Counted from the first letter of the stretch, positions 16,215-25,869 are shown. The stretch is DNA of 64,000 nt from Brenneria goodwinii (GCF_002291445.1 NZ_CP014137.1:4278001-4342000), one strand, 5' to 3'. The notes: generated by a model from the letters alone, not told the origin. Numbers and translations are program-made.

Positions 16215-17411
16215 CTATACCGCTACGGCGCGTTGCCTGGCGCTGCGCAGTTCCTGCCGTAGCGTAATCAGCGCGGTGATCAGCATAAAAATCACCGCCG
16301 ACCAGAAGATGGCCTGCGGATAGTTGTGATCCAGTAACCAGCCGAACAGTAGCGGCCCAACGGCGCCGCCGATATTAAAGCCGGTGGAGACGATGCCGAA
16401 AACACGCCCTTCGGCGCCGGCGGGCGAGGCCGCGCGCACCAGCATGTCGCGCGAAGGCGCAATCATACCGGATAGAAAACCGGCGGCGGCCAACAGGGGA
16501 ACCAAAACGGCGACCGGCAACGGATAAATAGCGACCAGCGTGATTAAGCCTGCGGTAATTGCCAATGCCGCCGTCGCCACCAGCCCGTGACGCCGGGTTT
16601 TATCCGCCAGCGCGCCGCCCGCCAGTACGCCGAAGGCGCTGGAAAACAGAAAGGAGGTCAGCACGATATTCGCCTGCGATAACGGCAGGTCATAGCCGGT
16701 GACAAACGCCGTAACCGAAAAGTTCTGAATCGACGCCGTGCTCAGGTTTAACAGCAGGAATAGCACTAACAATGCCATGATGGGCAGTGTAAAAAGCGCC
16801 GCGCGGCTGCGTTTGCCTGGGCGATCGTTTTCCTGCGTAGCGTGCTGGAGGCGGATTGGCTGGTCGCGCTCGGTCAACAGCAGGGGAACCGTCAGCAGTC
16901 CTATTGCTCCCGCCACGATAAATGCGCTATTCGTGCCTGCGAAGGCGGCTACCGTCAGTAAGATCCCTGGGGCGATGGCAGTACCGAAGAAGCCGGAGAA
17001 AGTATGGATTGAGAAAGCCCGTCCCATGCGTTTTTCATCGATCCCGCGTGACAATAGCGCGTAATCGGCGGGGTGATAGACCGCATTCGCCACGCCCGCC
17101 AGCGCCATCGCGGTCACCAGCCAGAAGTAGCTGTTTGAGAAACTCAGAGAGAGAAAACACAGGCTGCCGAGCGTAAGACCGGCGGTCAAGGTGCGTCGCG
17201 CCCCGATGCGGTCGACCACAAAACCGATTGGCGTTTGCACGCAGGCGGAGACAATATTGAACACGCTTAGCGCGAAGCCCAGTTCGACGAAGCTGATATT
17301 GCGCTGTTCAGAGAGCAAAGGGATCAGCGCAGGCAGCACCATCATGTGGAAATGGCTCACCAGGTGAGCGGATGAAATCTGGGCCAGCAGGGGCAGCTTT
17401 ATTCGTTTCAT
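16215..17411 (-). CDS. MFS transporter (Fsr-like)
   Basis: 398 residues with about twelve hydrophobic segments. The loop 2-3 motif is present as GFVVDRIGARRTL, and the second half has GGALADKTRRHG. The N-terminus LLAQISSAHLVSHFHMMVLPALIPLL resembles the fosmidomycin-resistance/Fsr-like branch of MFS exporters. Such proteins export small drugs or metabolites by proton antiport; the substrate here is not known. It stands alone, convergent with gyrB, and neighbouring genes give no functional hint. Confidence 0.85.
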   Translation of the reverse strand: MKRIKLPLLAQISSAHLVSHFHMMVLPALIPLLSEQRNISFVELGFALSVFNIVSACVQTPIGFVVDRIGARRTLTAGLTLGSLCFLSLSFSNSYFWLVTAMALAGVANAVYHPADYALLSRGIDEKRMGRAFSIHTFSGFFGTAIAPGILLTVAAFAGTNSAFIVAGAIGLLTVPLLLTERDQPIRLQHATQENDRPGKRSRAALFTLPIMALLVLFLLLNLSTASIQNFSVTAFVTGYDLPLSQANIVLTSFLFSSAFGVLAGGALADKTRRHGLVATAALAITAGLITLVAIYPLPVAVLVPLLAAAGFLSGMIAPSRDMLVRAASPAGAEGRVFGIVSTGFNIGGAVGPLLFGWLLDHNYPQAIFWSAVIFMLITALITLRQELRSARQRAVAV

Positions 17412-17608
17412 TTTTTGTCGTCAGCAGATGGTTATGCGCATATTGGCGCGTCAGGCGTGGCGCTAAAGGCAGAGAAAGCATAACACTACTGCATCGATAA
17501 TATTATTAGCCTTCAATCTTTTTGTCGCTGCCGTGACGAATAAATGGGGGGAAGGCGGGTATGAGAGGAATGACAGGCCGGCCACGCCAGCCCGTCATGA
17601 ACAACCGA

Positions 17609-19594
17609 TCAGGAGAGCCTGAACACCTGCACCACCTGGGAGAGCCGTTTGGCCTGATCTTCCAGCGAAGCCGCGGCGGCGGACGCTTCCTGTACCAACG
17701 AGGCGTTCTGTTGCGTGACGCCATCCATTTCGTGGACGGCCTGAGTGACCTGACTGATGCCGCGCGACTGTTCGTCCGACGCCGAGACGATTTCATCCAT
17801 AATATCTTTTACCGACGTCACCGCCGTCAGCATATCCTGCATGGTGGCGCCCGCGCTTTGCACCAGTTTGACGCCGTTGTCGACGCGGCCGGCTGATTCG
17901 GCGATCAGCGCGGTGATATCTTTCACCGCATTGCCGCTACGCTGGGCGAGATTGCGTACTTCATTGGCCACCACGGCAAAACCGCGCCCTTGCTCGCCCG
18001 CTCTGGCGGCTTCCACCGCCGCGTTCAGCGCCAGAATATTGGTTTGGAAGGCGATACTGTTAATAATGCTGGTAATTTCGGCGATCTTCTGAGAACTATC
18101 ATCGATTTCACCCATGATGTCGACGACCTGACCCACTAGCGCATCGCCTTTTTTGGCGATTTGCGCGGCGTTTTGCGCCAGGCGAGTGGCGTTATGGGCA
18201 TTATCCGCGTTCTGTTTCACGGTCGCGGTGATTTGTTCCATGCTGGCTGCGGTCTCTTCCAGCGCGGAGGCCTGCTGCTCGGTTCGGGAAGCCAGGTCCG
18301 TATTGCCTGCGGAAATTTCGCTGGCGCCGTGGCTAACGGATTCGCTGGTGGTGAGCAACTGCTCTGCGATATCCCTCAACTGCGCCTGCATGGTGTGCAT
18401 GGCGTAAAAAATACTGTGCTTGTCTTTGGCCTGCAGCGGAATGTTTTTGGTTAAATCGCCCTGCGCGACCGACAGGGCGAGTTCGGCTGCCTCCGTAGGT
18501 TCCCCGCCAACGGTACGCAGCACCTTACGGGTGAAAATGACGCCTACCACGCCGGAAACCACAATGATGCTCAGTATGGTCAGCAGTATGGCGATGTTGC
18601 GCTGCCTGACGCTTTCCGCCATCACGGCATTAACGGGGATCGCCAGACCCAGCACCCAGGGCGTGCCGGTATTGCCGATGGTGATGGGGGCGTTGATGTT
18701 GAACGCTTCGGTGCCCAGAGTGTCGCTAAAGCGCTCCTGTATACTGATTTTGCCGTTCGCAATGCTTTCCAGCAGCGCCTGGCTATTATCGGACTTTTGG
18801 CCGATGCGTTTCTGATCCGGATGCGCGATAAAGACGCCGGTATGCGAAAACATCTGTGCGTAAGCGCCTGGATAAGGACTGATGCTATTGACGAACTGTT
18901 GCAGGCTGGCTAGCGAGAAATCAGCCGTGACGGATCCATAAAACTTGCCGTCAACCATGATGGGGACGGCAAGCGACGTAAGTAACGTTTCCACGCCGTT
19001 ATAGCTATAGCTGTAGGGATCCAGAATGACCTCTTTTTGCAGTTGGCGCGGCAGGAGATAGTAGTCGCCGCTGCCGGGCGTTTCGTAGTCGGTCAGGTGA
19101 TGCAGTGCAATGCCGCCGGCGGGATCGCGATCGACATAGCGGACAAAACGTCCGTTAGGATCTTGATCGGGCTGTTCGGCATACTGTTGATCTTTCCCGT
19201 CGAAAGCGTTGGGCTCCCAGGCCAGCGACATGGAGAGCAGATCAGGATGATTTTTCAGCGTATTTTTCAACATGGCTTCCGCCGTGCGGCGATCGGGATT
19301 ACCCACTTCCTGTAATGTTTGTACGCTTTGAACCAGATCGCGGGCGGCGGATAATGCATTATTGAACTTATCCTGCACCAAAGAGATGTTTGAATACGTC
19401 ATTTGAGTCAGAAATTTCTGGGCGATATATTTTTGCTGTTGGCTGGACTGCCAGAGTAGTAAGCCGATGGTAATAATAAATCCTAATGCGATTGTGGCGA
19501 TGGTGCTAATTAATACCAGAGCCCGGGTGGAGAGTTTCTTTTTTTTAGAAGAAGGTGGCTGGGATGAAGAATAGGAAACCAATTCATTTGACAT
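17609..19594 (-). CDS. Methyl-accepting chemotaxis protein (dCache type)
   Basis: 661 residues. A first membrane segment (about 25-48) is followed by a periplasmic sensor of nearly 300 residues that looks like dCache_1 (LSMSLAWEPNAFDGKDQQY, VPIMVDGKFYGSVTADFSL). A second membrane segment lies near 335-357, then a HAMP domain and the MCP signalling domain with the conserved hairpin tip FQTNILALNAAVEAARAGEQ. dCache receptors often bind amino acids or other small ligands; the ligand is unknown. The C-terminus lacks the NWETF pentapeptide that tethers CheR, so adaptation would rely on other receptors. A sigma-28 promoter lies upstream, linking it to the flagellar regulon. Confidence 0.93.
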   Translation of the reverse strand: MSNELVSYSSSQPPSSKKKKLSTRALVLISTIATIALGFIITIGLLLWQSSQQQKYIAQKFLTQMTYSNISLVQDKFNNALSAARDLVQSVQTLQEVGNPDRRTAEAMLKNTLKNHPDLLSMSLAWEPNAFDGKDQQYAEQPDQDPNGRFVRYVDRDPAGGIALHHLTDYETPGSGDYYLLPRQLQKEVILDPYSYSYNGVETLLTSLAVPIMVDGKFYGSVTADFSLASLQQFVNSISPYPGAYAQMFSHTGVFIAHPDQKRIGQKSDNSQALLESIANGKISIQERFSDTLGTEAFNINAPITIGNTGTPWVLGLAIPVNAVMAESVRQRNIAILLTILSIIVVSGVVGVIFTRKVLRTVGGEPTEAAELALSVAQGDLTKNIPLQAKDKHSIFYAMHTMQAQLRDIAEQLLTTSESVSHGASEISAGNTDLASRTEQQASALEETAASMEQITATVKQNADNAHNATRLAQNAAQIAKKGDALVGQVVDIMGEIDDSSQKIAEITSIINSIAFQTNILALNAAVEAARAGEQGRGFAVVANEVRNLAQRSGNAVKDITALIAESAGRVDNGVKLVQSAGATMQDMLTAVTSVKDIMDEIVSASDEQSRGISQVTQAVHEMDGVTQQNASLVQEASAAAASLEDQAKRLSQVVQVFRLS

Positions 19595-19986
19595 TGGGTT
19601 GTCCCCCTTTAACCAAAGTGCCTATGTAAGAGCAGCCGGCTGCGCTTCTTTCACTGTCGGATTGCATGCATATACCCAATAGTTTTCGAGACTCAGGGGA
19701 AGACGAATAATGAAGCCAACACACCTGCGGCTTGAAAGATGATGGGTATTAATGTGATAAAAACCACTTTTTATTTATCGACTTAATTTATTGTTTCTTT
19801 AGTTATTTTCAGTGATCTATTTATTGCGTTACTGCTACAGATGATTTTCCGCGTCGCACGTAAAGACGTTTTATAGAAATAGAAAAGAGAAGCATAATTA
19901 ATATATTTCACGGTTCGGATAATATCGCCGCACTTTAAAATATATTCGAAATATCATTTTAAAAAAATAACGAGACGGGCCGAAAT
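19595..19986. other. Intergenic region between chemoreceptor and LacI-type gene
   Basis: 392 bases, AT-rich (TATATTCGAAATATCATTTTAAAA near the right end), without genes. It carries the sigma-28 promoter described separately. No clear terminator for the LacI-type gene is visible. Confidence 0.6.
19775..19801 (-). promoter_or_regulatory. Sigma-28 (FliA) promoter of the chemoreceptor gene
   Basis: On the minus strand TAAAGAAA (19794-19801), an 11-base spacer, then GTCGATAA (19775-19782). Consensus is TAAAGTTT-N11-GCCGATAA, so the spacing is exact and the -10 has one mismatch. It lies about 180 bases before the start codon. Confidence 0.7.
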
Positions 19987-21009
19987 TCAATCGGAGAACG
20001 CGGCCGGGCCTTTACCCACCGATTCACGGATAATCAATTGGCCTTTAAATTCGGGGAACGGCGCGACCTTTCCGCCTTCCAACTTACAAAGCAGCCTTTC
20101 AAGCGCGCATTTTATCATTTCGGCGACGGGGACGTGTACGGTGGTCAGGGCTGGATGAAACCAGGAGGCCATCGGCAGGTCGTCAAAACCCAGTAAAGAA
20201 ACATCCTGTGGGATGGATATACCCCGTTTACGGAACGCCTTTGCCGCGCCAATAGCCATGTCATCGTTGCTGGCGACCAGCGCGCTGAAGGTGACGCCGC
20301 GCTGGTACAGTATCTCCACGGCTTCATAACCGCTTTCGGATGTCCAGCTTCCCGGCGCCGCCAGAGCGGGGTTGAATGCGATGCCCCGGGCCGCCAGCGC
20401 CTGCCGGTAACCGGCGAAACGGCTTTCTCCGGTCGGTGACTCCGCCGAACCGCTGATAAAAGCGATATCCCGGTGCCCTTGCTCAATCAGGTAATCGACG
20501 GCGGTAAAACAGTGCTGTTGATGGTTGGCGCAGACGCTGTTTTCTTCATGATGTTTCAACTTGCGATTTACCACCATGATGGGCTGTTCATGGCGATCGA
20601 TAATGGTTTCCAGCGCGGCGATGGAAAGAAAGCGAGGGTAGATAATAATTGCGTCGCAGCGTAAATCCAGCAGGAACTGAATGGCCTGCTCCTCTTCTTC
20701 CGCGCCGTGCTTGCCATCGGCCATGATCAACTGCCGCCCGAATTTCTCCGTCATGGTGGCGGTCTGAAACAACAGTTCGCTAAAGTAGGGGCCGTTATAC
20801 AACGTATTGGTGACCACCAGGCCAATGCTTTGGGATTTGCTGGTAGCGAGGTTGCGCGCCAGCAGGTTTGGCCGGTAGCCCGTTTCCTCTATCGCTTTGA
20901 ACACCCGGTCTCTGGTGGTTTTGCTGACGTAGTTGTTGCCCGTCAGTACGCGTGAGACTGTGGCTTTCGATACGCCCGCTTTTTTCGCCACATCGAGCAT
21001 GGTTATCAT
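19987..21009 (-). CDS. LacI-family repressor, AscG-like
   Basis: 340 residues from ATG at 21009. The N-terminal helix-turn-helix reads MLDVAKKAGVSKATVSRVL and is followed by hinge helix NLLARNLATSKSQ. The effector domain contains TNTLYNGPYFSELLF and LVASNDDMAIGAAKA. It resembles E. coli AscG closely over its whole length, more than other LacI members. A start nine codons upstream is possible but family members begin near MITML. It is divergent from a beta-glucoside PTS operon and a symmetrical LacI-type operator lies between them, so it is the probable repressor of that operon, relieved by a beta-glucoside. Confidence 0.9.
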   Translation of the reverse strand: MITMLDVAKKAGVSKATVSRVLTGNNYVSKTTRDRVFKAIEETGYRPNLLARNLATSKSQSIGLVVTNTLYNGPYFSELLFQTATMTEKFGRQLIMADGKHGAEEEEQAIQFLLDLRCDAIIIYPRFLSIAALETIIDRHEQPIMVVNRKLKHHEENSVCANHQQHCFTAVDYLIEQGHRDIAFISGSAESPTGESRFAGYRQALAARGIAFNPALAAPGSWTSESGYEAVEILYQRGVTFSALVASNDDMAIGAAKAFRKRGISIPQDVSLLGFDDLPMASWFHPALTTVHVPVAEMIKCALERLLCKLEGGKVAPFPEFKGQLIIRESVGKGPAAFSD

Positions 21010-21215
21010 TCTGTTTTCATATCCCTCATTTTTCATGCCGCAGATGTGTTGGCGGCTCAGTCGCCCGGCCTCTCGGTCGCCTGCGCGCAGGGCGCACCGC
21101 TGCGCTTATTATAAGGAAATTAGACCATTTTTATCATTGTTAAACCAGACTCCGCCAATTTTTATTCATGGGGAATTCTATTTATGATCGCGTTCAAAAA
21201 ATGAGAAAAATAATA

Positions 21216-21229
21216 TGAAACCGGTTGCA
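21216..21229. promoter_or_regulatory. LacI-family operator before the beta-glucoside PTS operon
   Basis: TGAAACCGGTTGCA is a near-palindrome around a central CG (AACCGGTT is perfect), the form expected for an AscG/GalR-class operator. It sits between the divergent repressor and PTS genes and overlaps a possible -35 (TTGCAT, 21225-21230) followed by an AT-rich -10 region, so binding should block transcription. Confidence 0.75.
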
Positions 21230-21282
21230 TATTATTTTTTGTATTGCTTGAATAATAAAAAAGACAGACGGTGAGGTGCAAG

Positions 21283-21588
21283 ATGAATAAAATTCTACTC
21301 TGTTGCGCAGCGGGTATGTCCACCAGCATGCTGGTTCAACGCATGGAAAAAGCGGCGAAAGAGAAAGGAATCGGCGTTGAAATAAAAGCCGTTGGTTTTG
21401 ATGAGTTTAATGAAGTTATCTCGGAGTATGACTGCTGTCTGCTCGGTCCGCAGATTAAATATAAGCTGGCGGAGTTTAAAGAAATAGCTGATGAGAAAAA
21501 CAAGCCTATTGCCGTTATCAATATCCTTGATTATGGAATGATGAATGGCGAGAAGGTTCTCAGCGACGCGTTGGCGATGATCCACTAA
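21283..21588 (+). CDS. PTS EIIB component, lactose/cellobiose family
   Basis: 101 residues. EIIB carries the phosphoryl group on a cysteine and hands it to sugar during transport. The phosphocysteine loop is LLCCAAGMSTSML with Cys8 (numbering from ATG at 21283) in the position of the ChbB/CelA cysteine. The rest is the small alpha/beta IIB fold, including CCLLGPQIKYKLAEFK. The ATG at 21283 has GAGG seven bases upstream; an in-frame ATG four codons earlier is less likely. It is the first gene of a IIB-IIC-IIA-glucosidase operon. Confidence 0.95.
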   Translation: MNKILLCCAAGMSTSMLVQRMEKAAKEKGIGVEIKAVGFDEFNEVISEYDCCLLGPQIKYKLAEFKEIADEKNKPIAVINILDYGMMNGEKVLSDALAMIH

Positions 21589-21600
21589 TGATGGGAAATA

Positions 21601-22920
21601 ATGATGGGTAAATTCAGCGAGTCATTATTTGGCGTGATTGAAAATAGCATTAGCCCGGTTGCCGCAAAACTTTCCAATCAACGTCATGTTGTAGCAATTA
21701 AAGATGGTTTTATTGCCTCCATGCCGTTTTTGATTGTCGGCTCTTTTATGTTGCTATTTGCTCATCCCCCTTTCAGCGCGGACAGCCAGTGGGCATTCGC
21801 GCAGTGGTGGCTGGGGATGGTCGCGCGTCATAACGAACAGATTATGATGCCCTACAATATGACCATGGGCATTATGGCGCTGTATATCGCCAGCGCGATT
21901 GCCTATAACCTGGCGCAAAGCTACAAAATGAACGGCTTTATGGCGGCCAGCCTGTCGCTGATGTCGTTTCTGGTGGTGTCGGCGCCGCAAACCGGCGGCA
22001 GTTTACCGGTGGGATCGCTGGGGGGCGAAGGGATCTTCACCGCGATTCTGGTTGCGCTCTACGCCACGGAGCTGATGCATTTCTTGCAGAAACATAACAT
22101 CGGTATCCGGTTGCCGGAGCAGGTGCCGCCGAAGATTCGCCAGTCTTTTGATCTGTTAATTCCGATCCTGGCCATTTTCCTGACGCTGTTTCCGCTCAGC
22201 CTGCTTATTCAAAGCCAGTTCGGCATGCTGTTGCCGCAGGCGATTATGGCGATCTTCGCGCCGATTATCTCCGCTTCGGATTCGCTGCCCGCCATTTTGA
22301 TCGCCGTGCTGCTGTGCCATCTGCTGTGGTTCGCCGGGATCCACGGCGCGGTGATCGTCGGGGGCATCCTGCAGGCTTTCTGGCTGACCAACCTGGGTCT
22401 TAACCAGCAGGCGCTAAATACGGGCGCGCCTATCACTCAAATCTTTATCGAACCATTCTGGCAGTTCTTTATCGTGGTGGGGGGATCCGGTTCGACCATG
22501 GGCCTGGTGTTCCTTTATCTGCGCAGCCGTTCGGCTCATCTGCGCTCCATCGGCAAACTGGCCGTCGTTCCCAGTATGTTCAATATCAATGAACCGGTGA
22601 TTTTTGGCTCCCCGGTGGTGATGAACCCGCTGTTGTTTATTCCGTTCGTTACCGCGCCATTGGTCAATGCCGTGATCGCTTATGTCGCCACCAGAACCTC
22701 GCTGGTCAACCATGTGGTGTCGCTCGCTCCCTGGACAACGCCGGCGCCGATCGGCGCGGCCTGGTCCACCGGTTGGGACTGGCGGGCCATTGTGCTGGTC
22801 GGCGTGCTGATTATGGTGTCGGCGATGATTTATTACCCATTCTTCAAGATGTACGAACGTCAGCTTTTGGCGCAGGAAAAAGAGACGATACAAACCGAGG
22901 GGGTCACTGATGGCGCTTGA
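21601..22920 (+). CDS. PTS EIIC component, lactose/cellobiose family
   Basis: 439 residues, hydrophobic. It is the membrane channel that takes up and phosphorylates a beta-glucoside. The family motif for sugar binding is present: FNINEPVIFGSPVVMNP. An earlier conserved part, IKDGFIASMPFLIVGSF, follows the amphipathic N-terminus. It is related to ChbC/CelB. Translation may begin at either of two adjacent ATGs (21601 or 21604). It begins 12 bases after the IIB gene and overlaps the IIA gene by 11 bases, which indicates translational coupling. Confidence 0.95.
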   Translation: MMGKFSESLFGVIENSISPVAAKLSNQRHVVAIKDGFIASMPFLIVGSFMLLFAHPPFSADSQWAFAQWWLGMVARHNEQIMMPYNMTMGIMALYIASAIAYNLAQSYKMNGFMAASLSLMSFLVVSAPQTGGSLPVGSLGGEGIFTAILVALYATELMHFLQKHNIGIRLPEQVPPKIRQSFDLLIPILAIFLTLFPLSLLIQSQFGMLLPQAIMAIFAPIISASDSLPAILIAVLLCHLLWFAGIHGAVIVGGILQAFWLTNLGLNQQALNTGAPITQIFIEPFWQFFIVVGGSGSTMGLVFLYLRSRSAHLRSIGKLAVVPSMFNINEPVIFGSPVVMNPLLFIPFVTAPLVNAVIAYVATRTSLVNHVVSLAPWTTPAPIGAAWSTGWDWRAIVLVGVLIMVSAMIYYPFFKMYERQLLAQEKETIQTEGVTDGA

Positions 22921-23230
22921 TGAAATCACGGTAATGGAGCTGATTATTCATGCCGGAGAAGCCCGTTCCTGCTCAATGGAAGCCCTGAGCGCCGCAAGAA
23001 AGTATGACTGGGACCAGGCGGACGCGCTGCTGGCCGACGCCTCCGCCGCGGCGCGTAAGGCCCATCGGATTCAGACCGAACTGATCGGCGCGGATGAGGG
23101 GAGCGGAAAAATTCCGGTCAACCTGATTCTGGTCCATGCGCAGGATCACCTGATGAATGCGATGTTGTGCCGCGAGCTGGTTGAGGAGCTTATTTATCTG
23201 CATAAAAAGATTGCCGCGCTTGCGCCTTAA
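22910..23230 (+). CDS. PTS EIIA component, lactose/cellobiose family
   Basis: 106 residues, all-helical LacA/ChbA type. The phosphorylated histidine is His76 in LVHAQDHLMNA. The N-terminal helix has the expected GEARSCSMEAL. EIIA receives phosphate from HPr and passes it to EIIB. The start overlaps the end of the IIC gene. With IIB and IIC it makes a complete three-protein PTS, unlike the single AscF protein that E. coli AscG controls. Confidence 0.95.
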   Translation: MALDEITVMELIIHAGEARSCSMEALSAARKYDWDQADALLADASAAARKAHRIQTELIGADEGSGKIPVNLILVHAQDHLMNAMLCRELVEELIYLHKKIAALAP

Positions 23231-23333
23231 GCCGCTTGTGCATGGCGTTGACGCCACGAATGCACCGCGTGTCGACGCTAACCATTTTACCGACGAATGC
23301 CGGTTATTTATCAAAAGTTAAGAAGGGTACGAA

Positions 23334-24779
23334 ATGTCAGTTCAACAATTACCGGAAGACTTTCTGTGGGGCGGCGCGGTAGCGGCGCATCAGGTTGAAG
23401 GCGGTTGGGATCAAGGAGGGAAAGGCGTCAGCATTTGCGATGTGCTTTCCGGCGGCGCGCACGGCGTGGATCGGGTGATAACCGATGGCGTACAGCCGGG
23501 TATCAGCTATCCCAATCATCAGGCGGTGGAGTTTTATTCCCATTATAAACAGGATATTGCGCTGTTTGCGGAGATGGGGTTCAAGTGTTTCCGTACCTCT
23601 ATCGCCTGGACGCGTATTTTCCCCAATGGCGATGAGCAGGAGCCGAATGAAGCGGGCCTGCAATTTTATGACGATCTGTTCGATGAACTGCTGAAATACA
23701 ATATTGAACCGGTGATTACGCTTTCCCACTTTGAGATGCCTTACCAGCTGGTCAAGCGGTATGGCGGATGGCTTAACCGCCAGGTGATTGATTTTTTTGT
23801 GCGTTACAGCGAAGTGGTAATGAAACGCTATAAGTCCAAGGTGAAATACTGGATGACGTTCAATGAGATCAATAACCAGCGTAACTGGCAGTATCCGCTG
23901 TTTGGCTATTGCTGTTCCGGGGTGATTTTCACCAAACACCCGAATCCCGAACAGGCGATGTACCAGACGTTGCACCACCAGTTCGTGGCCAGCGCCAAGG
24001 TCGTGAAGCTAGGGCATGCGATCAATCCTGAGTTTAAAATCGGCTGCATGCTGGCGCTGGTGCCGCTTTATCCCTGGTCCTGTAATCCGGATGACGTGAT
24101 GTTCGCCCAGGAAGCGATGCGCGAACGTCATCTGTTTGGCGATGTGCAGCTACGCGGCTATTACCCGGCCTATATCCTGAAAGAGTGGGAAAACAAGGGC
24201 TACCAGATTGATAGGCGGCCGGGCGACGAGCAAATCCTGAGAGAAGGCTGCGCGGACTACCTCGGCTTTAGCTATTACATGAGCAACGTCGTACAGTATG
24301 CGGCCAAGGATCGGCCGGGAGGAGATGCCATCACGGGCTTTAACGGCAGTGTGAAAAACCCGTACATTGGCGCGTCCGAGTGGGGGTGGCAGATTGACCC
24401 GGTGGGGCTGCGTTATACGCTGAACAGCTTCTATGAGTGTTATCAAAAGCCGATGTTTATCGTTGAAAACGGTTTCGGCGCGGTCGATACCGTGGAAAGC
24501 GACGGGCAGATCCATGACGATTACCGTATCGATTATCTGCGCGCGCATATTGAGCAGATGAAAAAAGCCGTATTGGAAGACGGCGTTGAATTAATGGGAT
24601 ACACGCCCTGGGGCTGTATCGACTGTGTTTCCTTTACCACCGGGCAGTACAGCAAACGCTATGGCTTCATCTATGTCGATAAACATGATGACGGCACCGG
24701 CACGCTGAAACGTTCGAAGAAGAAGAGTTTTAACTGGTATAAGCGGGTGATTGCCAGTCAAGGCGCTGATCTGGCGTAA
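23334..24779 (+). CDS. 6-phospho-beta-glucosidase, GH1
   Basis: 481 residues. It hydrolyses phosphorylated beta-glucosides such as cellobiose-6-phosphate or salicin-6-phosphate delivered by the PTS upstream. It shows the GH1 N-terminal signature FLWGGAVAAHQVEGGW, the acid/base Glu178 in TFNEIN, and the nucleophile Glu378 in IVENGFG. The phosphate-binding C-terminal region with SFNWYKRVI is present. It is close to AscB/BglA in length and motifs, but I leave the symbol open. A ribosome site AAGAAGGG precedes the ATG. The 100-base gap after the IIA gene has no terminator. Confidence 0.95.
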   Translation: MSVQQLPEDFLWGGAVAAHQVEGGWDQGGKGVSICDVLSGGAHGVDRVITDGVQPGISYPNHQAVEFYSHYKQDIALFAEMGFKCFRTSIAWTRIFPNGDEQEPNEAGLQFYDDLFDELLKYNIEPVITLSHFEMPYQLVKRYGGWLNRQVIDFFVRYSEVVMKRYKSKVKYWMTFNEINNQRNWQYPLFGYCCSGVIFTKHPNPEQAMYQTLHHQFVASAKVVKLGHAINPEFKIGCMLALVPLYPWSCNPDDVMFAQEAMRERHLFGDVQLRGYYPAYILKEWENKGYQIDRRPGDEQILREGCADYLGFSYYMSNVVQYAAKDRPGGDAITGFNGSVKNPYIGASEWGWQIDPVGLRYTLNSFYECYQKPMFIVENGFGAVDTVESDGQIHDDYRIDYLRAHIEQMKKAVLEDGVELMGYTPWGCIDCVSFTTGQYSKRYGFIYVDKHDDGTGTLKRSKKKSFNWYKRVIASQGADLA

Positions 24780-24825
24780 GGCGGCTTGCCTATCGTGTTT
24801 CAAACCCTCGTGGTTTCCCTGAATG

Positions 24826-24853
24826 ACGCGGCCCGGTCCCTTTAGGGCCGCGT
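24826..24853. terminator. Hairpin after the beta-glucoside operon
   Basis: Perfect 9-bp stem ACGCGGCCC (24826-24834) and GGGCCGCGT (24845-24853) with a 10-base loop. There is no T run, so it may end transcription weakly or stabilise the mRNA end. Confidence 0.5.
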
Positions 24854-25053
24854 TCCCGCCGACTGACATCTCTTGCGTATAAATATGGCCGGATTTCCGG
24901 TTTGTTCCGCGTATGAGTGCGCTCAATAGATGTCAACATTAGGGAATATCGCTTTCTTATCATTGATGACGAATATTAGCGTGCTTTATTTTGCTGGCTC
25001 TTCGTCGCTGAATCGCGTTAGCATAAAAACAGTCACGTGCTGCTGGAATAACT

Positions 25054-25869
25054 ATGTCTATTAAACTGATCGCTATTGATATGGACGGGACGCTGTTGAC
25101 GCCCCAGAACCAGATTTCGCCTGCCGTAAAAGCCGCTATCGCCGCCGCCCGGGCCAAAGGCGTCCAGGTGGTATTGGCTACCGGCCGCCCGTTTATCGGC
25201 GTGGCGCGTTACCTGGCGGAGTTGGATTTACGGCAGGAAGGTTGCTACTGCATTACCAACAACGGCGCGCTGGTGCAACGCGCCACCGATGGCGAGTGTG
25301 TGGCGCAAACCACGCTCAGCTTCGACGACTATCTCTACTTCGAAGCGTTGGCTCGTCAGCTCAATGTGCATTTCCACGCGTTGGATTTCAATTTTGTCTA
25401 TACCGCGAATAAAGATATCAGCGCCTATACCGTGCATGAGTCGAATCTGACCGGTATGCCGTTAAAGTATCGCGCGGTGGAAGAGATGGACCGCAGCCTG
25501 ACGTTCCCGAAACTGATGATGATCGATGAGCCGCCGGTGTTGGATCGGGCCATCAGCCAGATCCCGCGGGAAGCGTTCGAGCATTACACCCTGATGAAGA
25601 GCGCCGAGTTCTATCTGGAAATTCTGAATAAGCGGGTCAACAAGGGCGAAGGCGTGAAGATGCTGGCCGAACACCTGAATATTCCCCGTGAAAGCATTAT
25701 GGCGATGGGCGATCAGGAAAACGATCTGGCGATGATTAATTACGCCGGGATTGGCGTAGCGATGGGCAATGCCATTGATGAGGTGAAGGAAGCCAGTCAG
25801 TTCATCACCAAAACCAATGCGCAAGACGGCGTGGCTTACGCCATTGAGAAATTTGTTCTCAATGCCTGA
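25054..25869 (+). CDS. yidA: HAD-family sugar phosphatase YidA
   Basis: 271 residues, Cof-type (class IIB) HAD phosphatase. Motif I is AIDMDGTLLT with nucleophile Asp9 and Asp11. Motif II is VLATGRPF, the lysine motif lies in KRVNKGEG, and motif IV is MGDQENDLAMI. The full length agrees with E. coli YidA, which dephosphorylates several sugar phosphates, including erythrose-4-phosphate. Its position after the gyrB segment also matches E. coli, although an MFS gene, a chemoreceptor and the PTS operon have been inserted between. Confidence 0.95.
   Translation: MSIKLIAIDMDGTLLTPQNQISPAVKAAIAAARAKGVQVVLATGRPFIGVARYLAELDLRQEGCYCITNNGALVQRATDGECVAQTTLSFDDYLYFEALARQLNVHFHALDFNFVYTANKDISAYTVHESNLTGMPLKYRAVEEMDRSLTFPKLMMIDEPPVLDRAISQIPREAFEHYTLMKSAEFYLEILNKRVNKGEGVKMLAEHLNIPRESIMAMGDQENDLAMINYAGIGVAMGNAIDEVKEASQFITKTNAQDGVAYAIEKFVLNA

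Noticed and set aside
22414..22929. 171-codon minus-strand frame inside the EIIC gene
   Set aside because: Antisense to a well-supported PTS gene; histidine/arginine-rich shadow.
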